From Phyllobacteriaceae bacterium (GTDB lineage: Bacteria; Pseudomonadota; Alphaproteobacteria; Rhizobiales; Ancalomicrobiaceae), in the NCBI GenBank assembly GCA_012517025.1, contig JAAYVT010000730.1:1-12075 (forward strand): 12,075 bases of DNA, in the 5' to 3' direction. Both the position numbers and the translations under genes were made by a program. Positions 1 through 9,303 of this stretch are shown here, one piece after another (within the stretch, counting starts at the first letter, position 1; the number at the start of each line of letters is the position of its first letter). The notes below the pieces were generated by a model. That model had not been told where the DNA came from and searched no databases. It was given only the letters and a program-made list of their open reading frames with translations.

Positions 1-225
1 CCCCGCCTCGCGCAGCTCCGCCCCGAGGCCGGCGTCGATCATCAGCCGGCGCGCGCGCACCTCGTCGTCGTCGGCGACGAGCAGGCGGCGGGGGAAGGCG
101 CCGATCGCTCCCTCGAGCGCCGACATCGCGCCGTCGAGGACGAGCGCCTCGATGCCGGCGCCGGCGAGCAGCGCCTCGACCGCCGACAACAGCACCGGAT
201 CGTTGCAACGGACGAGCTCGCGCAC
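1..225 (-). CDS. DUF2007 family protein, C-terminus cut off by window edge
   Basis: Reading leftwards from a GTG at 225-223, an uninterrupted frame of 75 codons runs off the window. The protein starts VRELVRCNDPVLLSAVEALL and continues through an FPRRLLVADDDEVRAR stretch to AGLGAELREAG. This matches the small DUF2007 'putative signal transducing protein' fold, which usually has about 70-80 residues: a beta strand with the acidic/Asn-Asp turn, an amphipathic helix, a central LVLD strand, then a VADDDEVRARRLM segment. A purine-rich GGGAG-like site lies about 10 bases before the GTG. The gene is divergent from the polyprenyl synthase, an arrangement I recall from other Rhizobiales, where a tRNA methyltransferase often follows. 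No biochemical role is known for the family, so family assignment is fairly secure and function is open. The stop codon lies just outside the window. Confidence 0.8.
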   Translation of the reverse strand, partial: MRELVRCNDPVLLSAVEALLAGAGIEALVLDGAMSALEGAIGAFPRRLLVADDDEVRARRLMIDAGLGAELREAG

Positions 226-333
226 CTGTCTTCTCCCTCTCTGCGTCTCGACTGCTAGGACGGCGCGACCGGCGACGCAATCCCCGCCACGGCTTCCGGT
301 GGTCCTCCGCGATCGTGCCGACCCGGCGGCGGC

Positions 334-362
334 TTGTGGGGGGCCGGGCGACTGCCTATGCT
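334..362 (+). promoter_or_regulatory. Possible sigma-70 promoter for the polyprenyl synthase gene
   Basis: CTTGTGG supplies a -35-like TTGTGG at 334-339. A spacer of exactly 17 bases leads to a -10-like TATGCT at 357-362, about 90 bases before the GTG start. Spacing is ideal, but the -35 matches the consensus in only its first three bases and the -10 in four of six. In DNA this GC-rich, TATGCT is one of the few AT-leaning hexamers in the gap, which is the main reason to mention it. Confidence 0.28.
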
Positions 363-455
363 CGCTGCGGGCTCGACGGCGAACGCGAGGAATGGTATCG
401 CGCCGGGCGAACGTGCTTGGACCCGGGGGACCGGGGTGGCGAGGAGTGACCGAAG

Positions 456-1475
456 GTGGGTGTGGTCGTATCTCTCGAAGAGGGCAAGAAGCGGCCGGAA
501 GCGTCGGTCGAGCCCCTCGTCCGTCTGACCGCCGCCGACATGGACCGGGTCAACGCGCTGATCCTGTCCAAGGCGGGCTCCGACGTGGCGATGATTCCCG
601 AGGTCGCCAATCACCTCATCTCCTCCGGCGGCAAGCGGCTCCGGCCGATGATGACGCTCGCGGCGGCGCAGATGTGCGGCTACACCGGCAAGGGCCACGT
701 CGAACTCGCCATGGCGGTGGAGTTCATGCACACCGCGACGCTGCTGCACGACGACGTCGTCGACGAGAGCGACATGCGGCGCGGCAAGCTCGCCGCCCGC
801 AAGCTGTGGGGCAATCAGGCGAGCGTGCTGGTCGGCGACTTCCTGCTCGGCCAGGCCTTCCGCGTCATGGTCGAGGTCGGCTCGCTGCAGGCGCTCGGCT
901 GCCTCTCCGACGCCGCCGCCATCATCGCCGAGGGCGAGGTGATGCAGCTCGCCGCCGCCAAGAACATGGCGACCACCGAGGACGAATATCTCGCCGTCAT
1001 CCGCGCCAAGACCGCCGCGCTGTTCTCGGCCGCGGCCGAGGTCGGGCCGATCATCGCCGGCTCGGGCCGCGACGCCGAGGCCGCCTTCCGCTCCTACGGC
1101 ACCAATCTCGGCCTCGCCTTCCAGCTGGTCGACGACGCGCTCGATTACGGCGGCTCGTCGGCCGCGCTCGGCAAGAACGTCGGCGACGACTTCCGCGAGG
1201 GCAAGATCACCCTGCCGGTGGTGCTCGCCTATCGCCGCGGCTCCGACGACGACCGCGCCTTCTGGAAGCGCTGCCTGCAGGACGGCGGCGCGGTGGAGGG
1301 CGACCTCGAACACGCCATCGCGCTCCTGAAGACGCACGACGCCATCACCGGCACGGTCGAGCGCGCCCGCCACTACGGCGCCATGGCCAAGGACGCTTTG
1401 GCGCCGTTCAAGGACGGCGCGCACAAGCGGGCGCTGGTCGAAGTGGTCGATTTCTGCGTCAGCCGCGTGCACTGA
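456..1475 (+). CDS. ispB: Long-chain polyprenyl diphosphate synthase (octaprenyl/decaprenyl type)
   Basis: This 339-residue trans-prenyltransferase condenses isopentenyl diphosphate onto allylic diphosphates to build the all-trans chain later attached to ubiquinone. Visible motifs are GGKRLRP at 58-64 (diphosphate binding), the first Asp-rich motif DDVVD at 99-103 followed by the RRG arginines at 108-110, the conserved GDFLL at 127-131, the KTAALF segment at 185-190, and the second Asp-rich motif DDALD at 226-230, followed by GKNVGDDFREGK. The residue five before the first Asp is alanine (A94). A small residue there leaves the product tunnel open and is typical of long-chain synthases rather than farnesyl or geranylgeranyl synthases. 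The GTG start is chosen because GAGGAG (441-446) sits 9 bases upstream and the start MGVVVSLEE resembles rhizobial homologues. Product length (C40 or C50) cannot be read from sequence; ddsA would be an equally fair name. Confidence 0.93.
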   Translation: MGVVVSLEEGKKRPEASVEPLVRLTAADMDRVNALILSKAGSDVAMIPEVANHLISSGGKRLRPMMTLAAAQMCGYTGKGHVELAMAVEFMHTATLLHDDVVDESDMRRGKLAARKLWGNQASVLVGDFLLGQAFRVMVEVGSLQALGCLSDAAAIIAEGEVMQLAAAKNMATTEDEYLAVIRAKTAALFSAAAEVGPIIAGSGRDAEAAFRSYGTNLGLAFQLVDDALDYGGSSAALGKNVGDDFREGKITLPVVLAYRRGSDDDRAFWKRCLQDGGAVEGDLEHAIALLKTHDAITGTVERARHYGAMAKDALAPFKDGAHKRALVEVVDFCVSRVH

Positions 1476-1485
1476 GGCGATCGGC

Positions 1486-1520
1486 CGAAACGAGACGTCC
1501 GCAGCCACCCTCTCGTTTCG
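1486..1520 (+). terminator. Perfect 10-bp inverted repeat after the polyprenyl synthase stop
   Basis: CGAAACGAGA (1486-1495) and TCTCGTTTCG (1511-1520) are exact reverse complements separated by 15 bases, beginning 11 bases after the stop codon. The position suits a transcript-end stem-loop. It lacks a following T run and the loop is long, so it is not a classical intrinsic terminator. It could instead stabilise the 3' end or bind a protein. Confidence 0.4.
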
Positions 1521-1560
1521 TCGACCGAGCCGATGCTCGCGGCTTCGCGACCGCGCATCG

Positions 1561-1719
1561 ATGCGTTCGATCCCCGCGATGCGCGCATGGGATGCGTTCG
1601 CCGTCACCGCTCCGTTCGGCGGGGTGACCGAGCGTGCGAGCACGTCGTTTTCGATGGAATTGGCCGTGGCGGTCGGCGCCGGCTTTCAGATCATGAAGGT
1701 CCTGCCGACGAAGGCCTGA
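1561..1719 (+). other. Doubtful 52-codon reading frame in the convergent gap
   Basis: Between the polyprenyl synthase stop and the ispE stop (284 bp in all), a frame from ATG 1561 to TGA 1717-1719 reads MRSIPAMRAWDAFAV and ends in a moderately hydrophobic MELAVAVGAGFQIMKV stretch. An internal GTG at 1624 and ATG at 1654 could also begin it. No good Shine-Dalgarno site precedes any of these starts. Third-position GC is high only over the last 20 or so codons. I recognise no family and consider chance more likely than a gene; it is recorded because nothing else explains this gap. Confidence 0.15.
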
Positions 1720-1759
1720 TCGATCGGGCCGGTCGCGCCGCATCGACCGGTGCGCGGGG

Positions 1760-2614
1760 TCACGCGTCGAAGATCCCGAAACAGGTCGCGCCCGATCCCG
1801 ACATCCGCGCGAACCGGCAACCCGGTCGCGCCCGCATCTCGGCGAGCGTGTCGGCGATGGCGGGGGCGACCGCGATCGCGGCGTCCTGAAGATCGTTGCG
1901 GGTCGAGCCGAGCCAGCCGACCAGGGCGTCGAGATCGGCGAAACGATCCGGCATCTCGGGCAGCGGCGAATTGTCCCGCCGCGTCAACGCGCGGAACACC
2001 GCCGGCGTCGACACCGGCACACCCGGATTGGCGAGCACCAGCCGGAACGGCGGCAGCGCCGGGAGGATCTCGATCACCTCGCCGACGCCGCGTGCCCGGA
2101 GCGGTTCGCCCCACACGCACATCGGCACGTCGGCGCCGAGCGGCAGCGCCAATTCGGCGAGCCGCGCCCGGCCGAGATCTAGGCCCCACAGGCGATCGAG
2201 CAGGCGCAGCGTCGCCGCAGCGTCCGACGATCCGCCACCGACGCCCGAGGCGATCGGCAGGTGTTTGACGAGGGTCAGCGCCACCGCCGGCGTCGGCCGG
2301 TCGAGCCGGCGCGCCTCGGCGGCGACGAGACGGGCGGCGCGCAGCACCAGATTGTCCGGCTCGGCGGCGAGCCCCGCCGCGAACGGGCCGTCGAGGGCGA
2401 GGGTCGCCGGGGTCTCTGGCGACGGGTCGCCCGGCCCGGCGGTCCGCACCACCACCTCGTCGGCCGCGCCGCCGTGCACCACCAGCGTGTCGAGCAGATG
2501 ATAGCCGTCGGCGCGGCGGCCGGTGACGTGCAGGGCGAGATTGATCTTCGCCGGCGCGGCCTCGCGATCGAGAATCACCGCGCCGTCGAGCCTCCCGCCC
2601 GCCACCGTCGTCAC
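1760..2614 (-). CDS. ispE: 4-diphosphocytidyl-2-C-methyl-D-erythritol kinase
   Basis: IspE is a cytoplasmic GHMP-superfamily kinase that phosphorylates the 2-hydroxyl of CDP-methylerythritol with ATP, the fourth step of the MEP isoprenoid pathway. The 284-residue protein, normal for the family, shows the substrate motif PAKINLALHV at 21-30 with the catalytic lysine candidate K23. The glycine-rich ATP loop LPIASGVGGGSSDAA spans 119-133, GADVP with the catalytic aspartate candidate D162 spans 160-164, and the third GHMP motif SGSGATCFG spans 272-280. The GTG start (2614-2612) shares four bases, GTGA, with the stop of the upstream TPR gene, which implies translational coupling in one transcript. 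The same frame is open far upstream, but that part is antisense to nothing recognisable and overlaps the TPR gene, so the GTG is the sensible start. No clear terminator follows the stop. Confidence 0.95.
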   Translation of the reverse strand: MTTVAGGRLDGAVILDREAAPAKINLALHVTGRRADGYHLLDTLVVHGGAADEVVVRTAGPGDPSPETPATLALDGPFAAGLAAEPDNLVLRAARLVAAEARRLDRPTPAVALTLVKHLPIASGVGGGSSDAAATLRLLDRLWGLDLGRARLAELALPLGADVPMCVWGEPLRARGVGEVIEILPALPPFRLVLANPGVPVSTPAVFRALTRRDNSPLPEMPDRFADLDALVGWLGSTRNDLQDAAIAVAPAIADTLAEMRARPGCRFARMSGSGATCFGIFDA

Positions 2615-4707
2615 TCGACCTTCGGCTGGACCGGTGCCGGCGCGGCGTCGGCCGGCGGCTTGGTTTCGGTCGGCGCGGGAGCCGCCGGAACGGCCTCGCT
2701 CGGCGCGGCGGGCGTTGCCGGAGCGCTCGGAGCCGGGGTGGTCTCGGCCGGCTTCGGCGCGGCGGCGGGCTCGGTCGGTGTCGCCGGAGCGGGCACGGTC
2801 GGAGCGGGCGCGGCATCGGTCGACGGAGCGGCGGGCGTGGACGCAGCGGGGGCGGTGCTCGGTGCGGAAGCGGGCGCGGCGGTGCCCTCGGAGGCCGGCG
2901 CAGGCGCGACGACGTCGGGCTTCGCGGCGGCCTCGCTCTTCGGCGTCGTCGGGGACGCCTCGTCGACGAGTCCGTCCTTCAGCTTCTGTTCGATCTTCGC
3001 CTTGTCGTCGGCTTCCGGCTTGAAATCGAGGGCGTGATGCCACTGGAAGGTCGCCTCGAGCTTGCGCCCGACCTTCCAATAGGCGTCGCCGAGGTGATCG
3101 TTGATCACCGGATCGTCGGGCTTCAGCAGGATCGCCCGCTCGAGCTCGGTCACCGCGTCGTCGTAGCGCCCCAGCTTGAAATAGGCCCAGGCGAGGCTGT
3201 CGACGATGTAGCCGTCGTCGGGCTTCAGATCGACGGCCTTCTTCACCAAGTCCAATCCCTTCTCGAGATTGATCCCCATGTCGATCCACGAGTAGCCGAG
3301 ATAGTTGAGCACGTGCGGCTCGTCCGGCATCAAGTCGAGGGCCTTGTCGAAGTCCTTCTCCGCCTTGGGCCACTGCTTGGTGCGCTCGAGCGCGATGCCG
3401 CGGTAATAGAAGAACGACCAATCGCTCTTCTGCGGCGTGGCGATCTGGTCGATCGCTCGGGTATAGATCTGCGCGGCCTCGGCGAAGCGCTTGTCGGCGC
3501 GCAACACGTCGCCGAGGGCGACGATCGCGTCGAGGTCCTTCGGCGTCCGCTCGATCACCGCCTCGAGGTGCTTGGTGGCCTCGGGATAGTTCTGCAGCAG
3601 CGTATAGTAGCGGCCGACCTGGATGTCGGCGAGCGGGCGCAGACGCGAGGCGTCGGGAATGCGCGCGAGCAGCGCGATCGCCTTGTCGTATTGCTTCATC
3701 TGCCCCTGCAGCGAGGCCAGCGACACGATCGGCAGCTCGGCCGACGGATCGAGCCACGACGCCAGCTGCAGATACATCGCCGCGACGTCCTCGCCGCCGT
3801 CGCGGCCGAGGGCCGAGCCGATGCCGTAGAGGAATTCGGACGCGCCGGCCTGCGGCGTCGCCACCACCGGCGCCGGCTTGCGCCCCGCCTCCAGGTCCTG
3901 GCGCAGCGCCGTCATCAGCGGATGGTCCGGCACCTTCGCCTCGAAGTCGGCGAGGACCTTGCGCGCTTCGTCGACCCGGCCGATGCGGGCGAGATGTCGC
4001 ACCCAGGCCTCGACGATGCGCAGCGCCCCGCCGTCCGCCTTGAAGGCCGCCTCGAGTCGGCGCGTCGCCTCCTCCTGGCGACCGGCGCGTTCGGCGATCA
4101 GGCCGGCGTGGTAGTTCTTGAACACCGAATACCATTCCAACCCGCCGAGACGATCGATCGTCCGCAGCGCGCCGGTGGTGTCGCCGCGCCCGGCCTCGGC
4201 CCAGGCGGTGAGGATCGCCACCGTCAGGTCGGACAACGGCCGCGGCTGGATCTGACCGAACTCGCGGCGGGCGTTGTCCCATCGTCCCTTCTTCAGGGCG
4301 TCGATGCCGAGCGCCAGCCGCGCCAGGGCGTGGCTGCGATCGCGCCGCACCAGCGCCTGCGCCAGTCGGTCGGCTTCGGGGATGCGCCCGTCGGCGAGCA
4401 GCAGCTGGAAGGTCCGCTCGGCCAGCACGGCGTTGCTCGGATCGAGCGTCAGCGCCGTCTCGAAGAACACCGCGGCGGCGGAGACGTCGCGCGACTGCCC
4501 GGCGAATCGGCCGGCGAGATAGGTCCCCGCCAGGCTCGGCGGGGCTTGGAAATCGAAGCCGTCGCTCACCGACTTCGCCCGGCCGACCGCCGGCGAGAGG
4601 ATCAGGAGCGCCGCCAGCGCCCCGGCCGACAAGCGCCGCGGCGTCCCGCCGGTGCGCGGAACCCGAGACTCGGAACGGCGGAAGAGGCGACCGGACGACA
4701 TGCGCAT
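2611..4707 (-). CDS. Secreted tetratricopeptide-repeat protein with Pro/Ala-rich tail
   Basis: The 698-residue protein begins with a signal peptide: a basic N-region, a hydrophobic core at about residues 27-41 (LSAGALAALLILSPAV), and a likely cut after VGRA at 44, so it probably works in the periplasm. From about residue 60 to 580 it is a chain of TPR-like helix pairs. The clearest are YPEATKHLEAVIERTPKDLD, WPKAEKDFDKALDLMPDEPH, LGYSWIDMGINLEKGLDLV and LGRYDDAVTELERAILLKPD. The last 113 residues (about 586-698) are almost only Pro, Ala, Ser, Thr and Glu and are probably disordered. Such proteins scaffold envelope complexes, but the partner is unknown. Start choice: ATG 4707 and ATG 4701 are two codons apart, and AAAGAG just upstream fits the second slightly better. 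The frame stays open to 4986, but that extension is Arg-rich and would bury the signal peptide. It overlaps ispE by four bases. Confidence 0.85.
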   Translation of the reverse strand: MRMSSGRLFRRSESRVPRTGGTPRRLSAGALAALLILSPAVGRAKSVSDGFDFQAPPSLAGTYLAGRFAGQSRDVSAAAVFFETALTLDPSNAVLAERTFQLLLADGRIPEADRLAQALVRRDRSHALARLALGIDALKKGRWDNARREFGQIQPRPLSDLTVAILTAWAEAGRGDTTGALRTIDRLGGLEWYSVFKNYHAGLIAERAGRQEEATRRLEAAFKADGGALRIVEAWVRHLARIGRVDEARKVLADFEAKVPDHPLMTALRQDLEAGRKPAPVVATPQAGASEFLYGIGSALGRDGGEDVAAMYLQLASWLDPSAELPIVSLASLQGQMKQYDKAIALLARIPDASRLRPLADIQVGRYYTLLQNYPEATKHLEAVIERTPKDLDAIVALGDVLRADKRFAEAAQIYTRAIDQIATPQKSDWSFFYYRGIALERTKQWPKAEKDFDKALDLMPDEPHVLNYLGYSWIDMGINLEKGLDLVKKAVDLKPDDGYIVDSLAWAYFKLGRYDDAVTELERAILLKPDDPVINDHLGDAYWKVGRKLEATFQWHHALDFKPEADDKAKIEQKLKDGLVDEASPTTPKSEAAAKPDVVAPAPASEGTAAPASAPSTAPAASTPAAPSTDAAPAPTVPAPATPTEPAAAPKPAETTPAPSAPATPAAPSEAVPAAPAPTETKPPADAAPAPVQPKVE

Positions 4708-5126
4708 GAAACTCTTTCGACTGGACCCGGAGACGTCGACGATCGCCCCGGGAGACGGCGGACCATGACCGGCGGATGTGGCCGTCCCGAGGCGGGCGCC
4801 GTCGCCGAGATTGCTCGCGATCGCTCGGCGTGCCGCGCGCGCGCGTCCGAGCGCGCTCGTTCGGCGCTGCGGGGCCGCGCGAGAATGGCCTGTTCGCCGG
4901 AGAATGTGAAGCCGTTTCGAGTTCGTGTTTCCGCGTCGAGACGGCTCGGATGAATTTCGATATTTTCTCGGACGCTCGATTCGCACGTGTCGCGTCTCGT
5001 CGTCATCCGTACCAGAAACGACTTGCGCGGAAGGTGCTCGGGATTAAAACCGGTTTCGACTTCGCCGGAGCGGTACCCCGATGGGGAGGCGCCGTCCGCA
5101 CGAGATTGTGAGATGGGAGACGTCCG
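4708..5126 (+). other. Divergent intergenic region between the TPR gene and ppdK
   Basis: These 419 bp should contain the promoters of both flanking genes. The ppdK-proximal half (about 4905-5060) is clearly less GC-rich than the rest of the window, with runs such as ATGAATTTCGATATTTTCTC at 4949-4968, as expected for a control region. Open frames cross it on both strands, including an Arg-rich 111-codon plus-strand frame ending at 5111, but none has a convincing ribosome site or recognisable protein. I saw no tRNA or riboswitch fold. Confidence 0.6.
5024..5056 (+). promoter_or_regulatory. Possible ppdK promoter with palindromic operator AAACCGGTTT
   Basis: AAACCGGTTT at 5047-5056 is a perfect 10-bp palindrome 70 bp before the ppdK start. 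A central CG flanked by AAAC/GTTT-like arms is the usual form of LacI-family repressor operators. A -35-like TTGCGC (5024-5029), a 15-base gap and a -10-like TAAAAC (5045-5050) would place the palindrome over the -10 region, but that promoter match is weak. The palindrome is certain; its role as operator is inference. Confidence 0.35.
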
Positions 5127-7796
<2,670 letters not shown>

Positions 7797-7822
7797 TCGC
7801 GAGATCACCCGCACGAGAATCG

Positions 7823-7848
7823 AAAGGCCCCCGCGAGGGGGCCTTTTT
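7823..7848 (+). terminator. Intrinsic terminator of ppdK
   Basis: AAAGGCCCCC (7823-7832) pairs with GGGGGCCTTT (7837-7846) around a GCGA tetraloop, ending in a five-T run at 7844-7848. It starts 27 bases after the ppdK stop. A smaller perfect hairpin, GTGATC-gcga-GATCAC at 7793-7808, overlaps the stop codon. Read from the other strand the stem is followed only by TTTCGATT, so it may also serve the convergent methyltransferase gene, though less well. Confidence 0.93.
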
Positions 7849-7910
7849 CGTCTTCCTGATCGGTCGGCCGGCGGCGCGTCGCGTGGGCGCGGCGTCGCCT
7901 CGGCGCGGCC

Positions 7911-9218
7911 TCACCCCTTGGCGAACACAGTCACCGCCTCGACGTGGTGGGTCCACAGGAACTGGTCGATCGGGGTGACCGGCCCCATCGTCCACCCCGC
8001 GTCGATCAGATAGCGGGCGTCGCGGGCGAGCGTCGCCGGATTGCACGACACCGCCACGATCCGCCGCACCTCCGACTTCGCCAGTTCCTTGAACTGCGGC
8101 GCGGCACCGTCGCGCGGCGGGGCGATCACCACCGCGTCGTATCCGGCGAGTTCCTTGCCCATCAGCGGACGGCGGTTGAGGTCGCGCGCTTCGATGCCGA
8201 CCGGCTTCAGGCCCTGGGTGTGGCGAGCGGCGAAGGCGAGGGCGTCGAGGGCGAGGCGTTCGCTCTCCACCGCGTGCACCTGGGCGAAGCGGGCGAGCCG
8301 GAGCGCGAAGGTGCCGCAGCCGGCGAAGAGATCGGCGATTCGCGCCGGCCCCTTGGCGCGCTTGGGACGGGTGGCGAGAGCTTCCTCGATCGCGGTTTCG
8401 ACCAGCCGCGCCATCGCGTCTTCGGCTTCCGGCACCGCCTGCAGGAAGGCGCCGGGCGGCGGCATCACCGCGACCCCGCCGAACCGGACCACCGGCGCGC
8501 GCGCCTCCACCACGATCTCGCGTTCGACCGAGAAGCGGGCGAAGCCGAGCTCCAGCGCCAGGGCGAGCGCCTGCTGGCGCCGCTCCGCCGGCAGTTTGGC
8601 GTCGGCGACCGCGACGTCGAGGCCGGTCTCGGTGTCGAGCACGGTGAAGACGGCGCCCTTCGCGCCGAAGTCGAGGCAGTGCGACAGGCGCACCAGCTTG
8701 GGCATGGCGGCGCGGATGCGCGGCGAGATGACGAGGCAAGCGGTGGCGTCGACCACCTCGTGCGACAGCCGGGCGCGGAAGCCGACGACCGGCGCGCCGG
8801 TGCGCCGCTGCACGGCGATGACGGCGCGGCGGCGCGACGCCGGACCGGTGGCGACGGTCTCGGCGACCTCCGCCTCGAGCCTGCGATCGGAGAAGGCGGC
8901 GCGGATCTGGGCGCGCTTCCAGGCGAGATAAGGCGCCTGATCCCAATGCTGCAGCGAGCAGCCGCCGCAACGGTCGAACACCGGGCAGGCCGGCTCGACC
9001 CGGTCGTGGCTGGGTTCGAGGATCTCGACCACTCGGCCGCGCTCGTTGACGCCTTCGCCGTCGACGACGATTCGCACCGTCTCGCCCGGCAGCGCACCGC
9101 CGACGAAGAGTTTCTTCTCGCCCGCCTCGGTCTCGAAGACGGCGACGCCGTCGCCCTTGTGGGCGATGTCGGTGATGGCGACCGTCAGGGTCGGCGCGTC
9201 GATTGCGGCGTCGCTCAC
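7911..9218 (-). CDS. TrmA/RlmD-family RNA (uracil-5-)methyltransferase with altered motif IV
   Basis: This 435-residue protein belongs to the class I SAM-dependent m5U RNA methyltransferases acting on 23S rRNA or tRNA. An N-terminal TRAM-like RNA-binding region spans about residues 10-65. Iron-sulfur cysteines lie at C78, C84 and C87 (CPVFDRCGGC), with C161 as the likely fourth ligand. SAM-site segments are PGAFLQ (255-260, Q260), DLFAGCGTFAL (296-306) and AVESE (316-320). The catalytic nucleophile is C392 in SCNPATLARD, and the general base candidate is E427 in HHVEAV. The usual DPPR of motif IV is APPR here (A366), yet every other catalytic element is present. The GTG at 9218 is preferred over the ATG at 9263 because GAGGA lies 8 bases before it and the ATG has no ribosome site. 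It follows tlyA by 85 bp, probably in one transcript. Which uridine it modifies cannot be told from sequence. Confidence 0.9.
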   Translation of the reverse strand: MSDAAIDAPTLTVAITDIAHKGDGVAVFETEAGEKKLFVGGALPGETVRIVVDGEGVNERGRVVEILEPSHDRVEPACPVFDRCGGCSLQHWDQAPYLAWKRAQIRAAFSDRRLEAEVAETVATGPASRRRAVIAVQRRTGAPVVGFRARLSHEVVDATACLVISPRIRAAMPKLVRLSHCLDFGAKGAVFTVLDTETGLDVAVADAKLPAERRQQALALALELGFARFSVEREIVVEARAPVVRFGGVAVMPPPGAFLQAVPEAEDAMARLVETAIEEALATRPKRAKGPARIADLFAGCGTFALRLARFAQVHAVESERLALDALAFAARHTQGLKPVGIEARDLNRRPLMGKELAGYDAVVIAPPRDGAAPQFKELAKSEVRRIVAVSCNPATLARDARYLIDAGWTMGPVTPIDQFLWTHHVEAVTVFAKG

Positions 9219-9226
9219 GTGTCTCG

Positions 9227-9231
9227 TCCTC
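9227..9231 (-). promoter_or_regulatory. Ribosome binding site deciding the methyltransferase start
   Basis: On the minus strand GAGGA occupies 9231-9227, 8 bases before the GTG at 9218-9216. The alternative ATG at 9263 has only a C-rich sequence before it (CTCGCCACCCGGCGTCGA), and the extra 15 residues are Arg/Gly-rich and unlike the TRAM region that follows. Confidence 0.7.
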
Positions 9232-9303
9232 GATGGTCCGTTTCGGGCGCCCTTTTGCCCCATTCGACGCCGGGTGGCGAGAGGGGGAATGCGGATGTGC
9301 CCG

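Noticed and set aside
152..1643. Long open frames on both strands across the polyprenyl synthase gene
   Set aside because: They are Arg/Ala/His-rich shadows produced by GC-rich codons, have no recognisable motifs, and conflict with a clearly identified enzyme.
3034..4953. 639-codon plus-strand frame opposite the TPR gene
   Set aside because: Composition (Arg, Gln, Leu, His repeats) is typical of antisense shadow in high-GC DNA; the minus strand encodes a signal peptide and TPRs.
5076..5086. CCCC-gat-GGGG mini hairpin before ppdK
   Set aside because: A 4-bp stem is expected by chance at this GC content.
4776..5111. 111-codon plus-strand frame ending just before ppdK
   Set aside because: Arg-rich first half, no ribosome site, and it occupies the expected control region with the palindrome.
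9245..9256. GGGCGCCC followed by TTTT between tlyA and the methyltransferase gene
   Set aside because: The T run is on the plus strand, where no gene ends, and the stem has no loop, so it is not a terminator for either neighbour.
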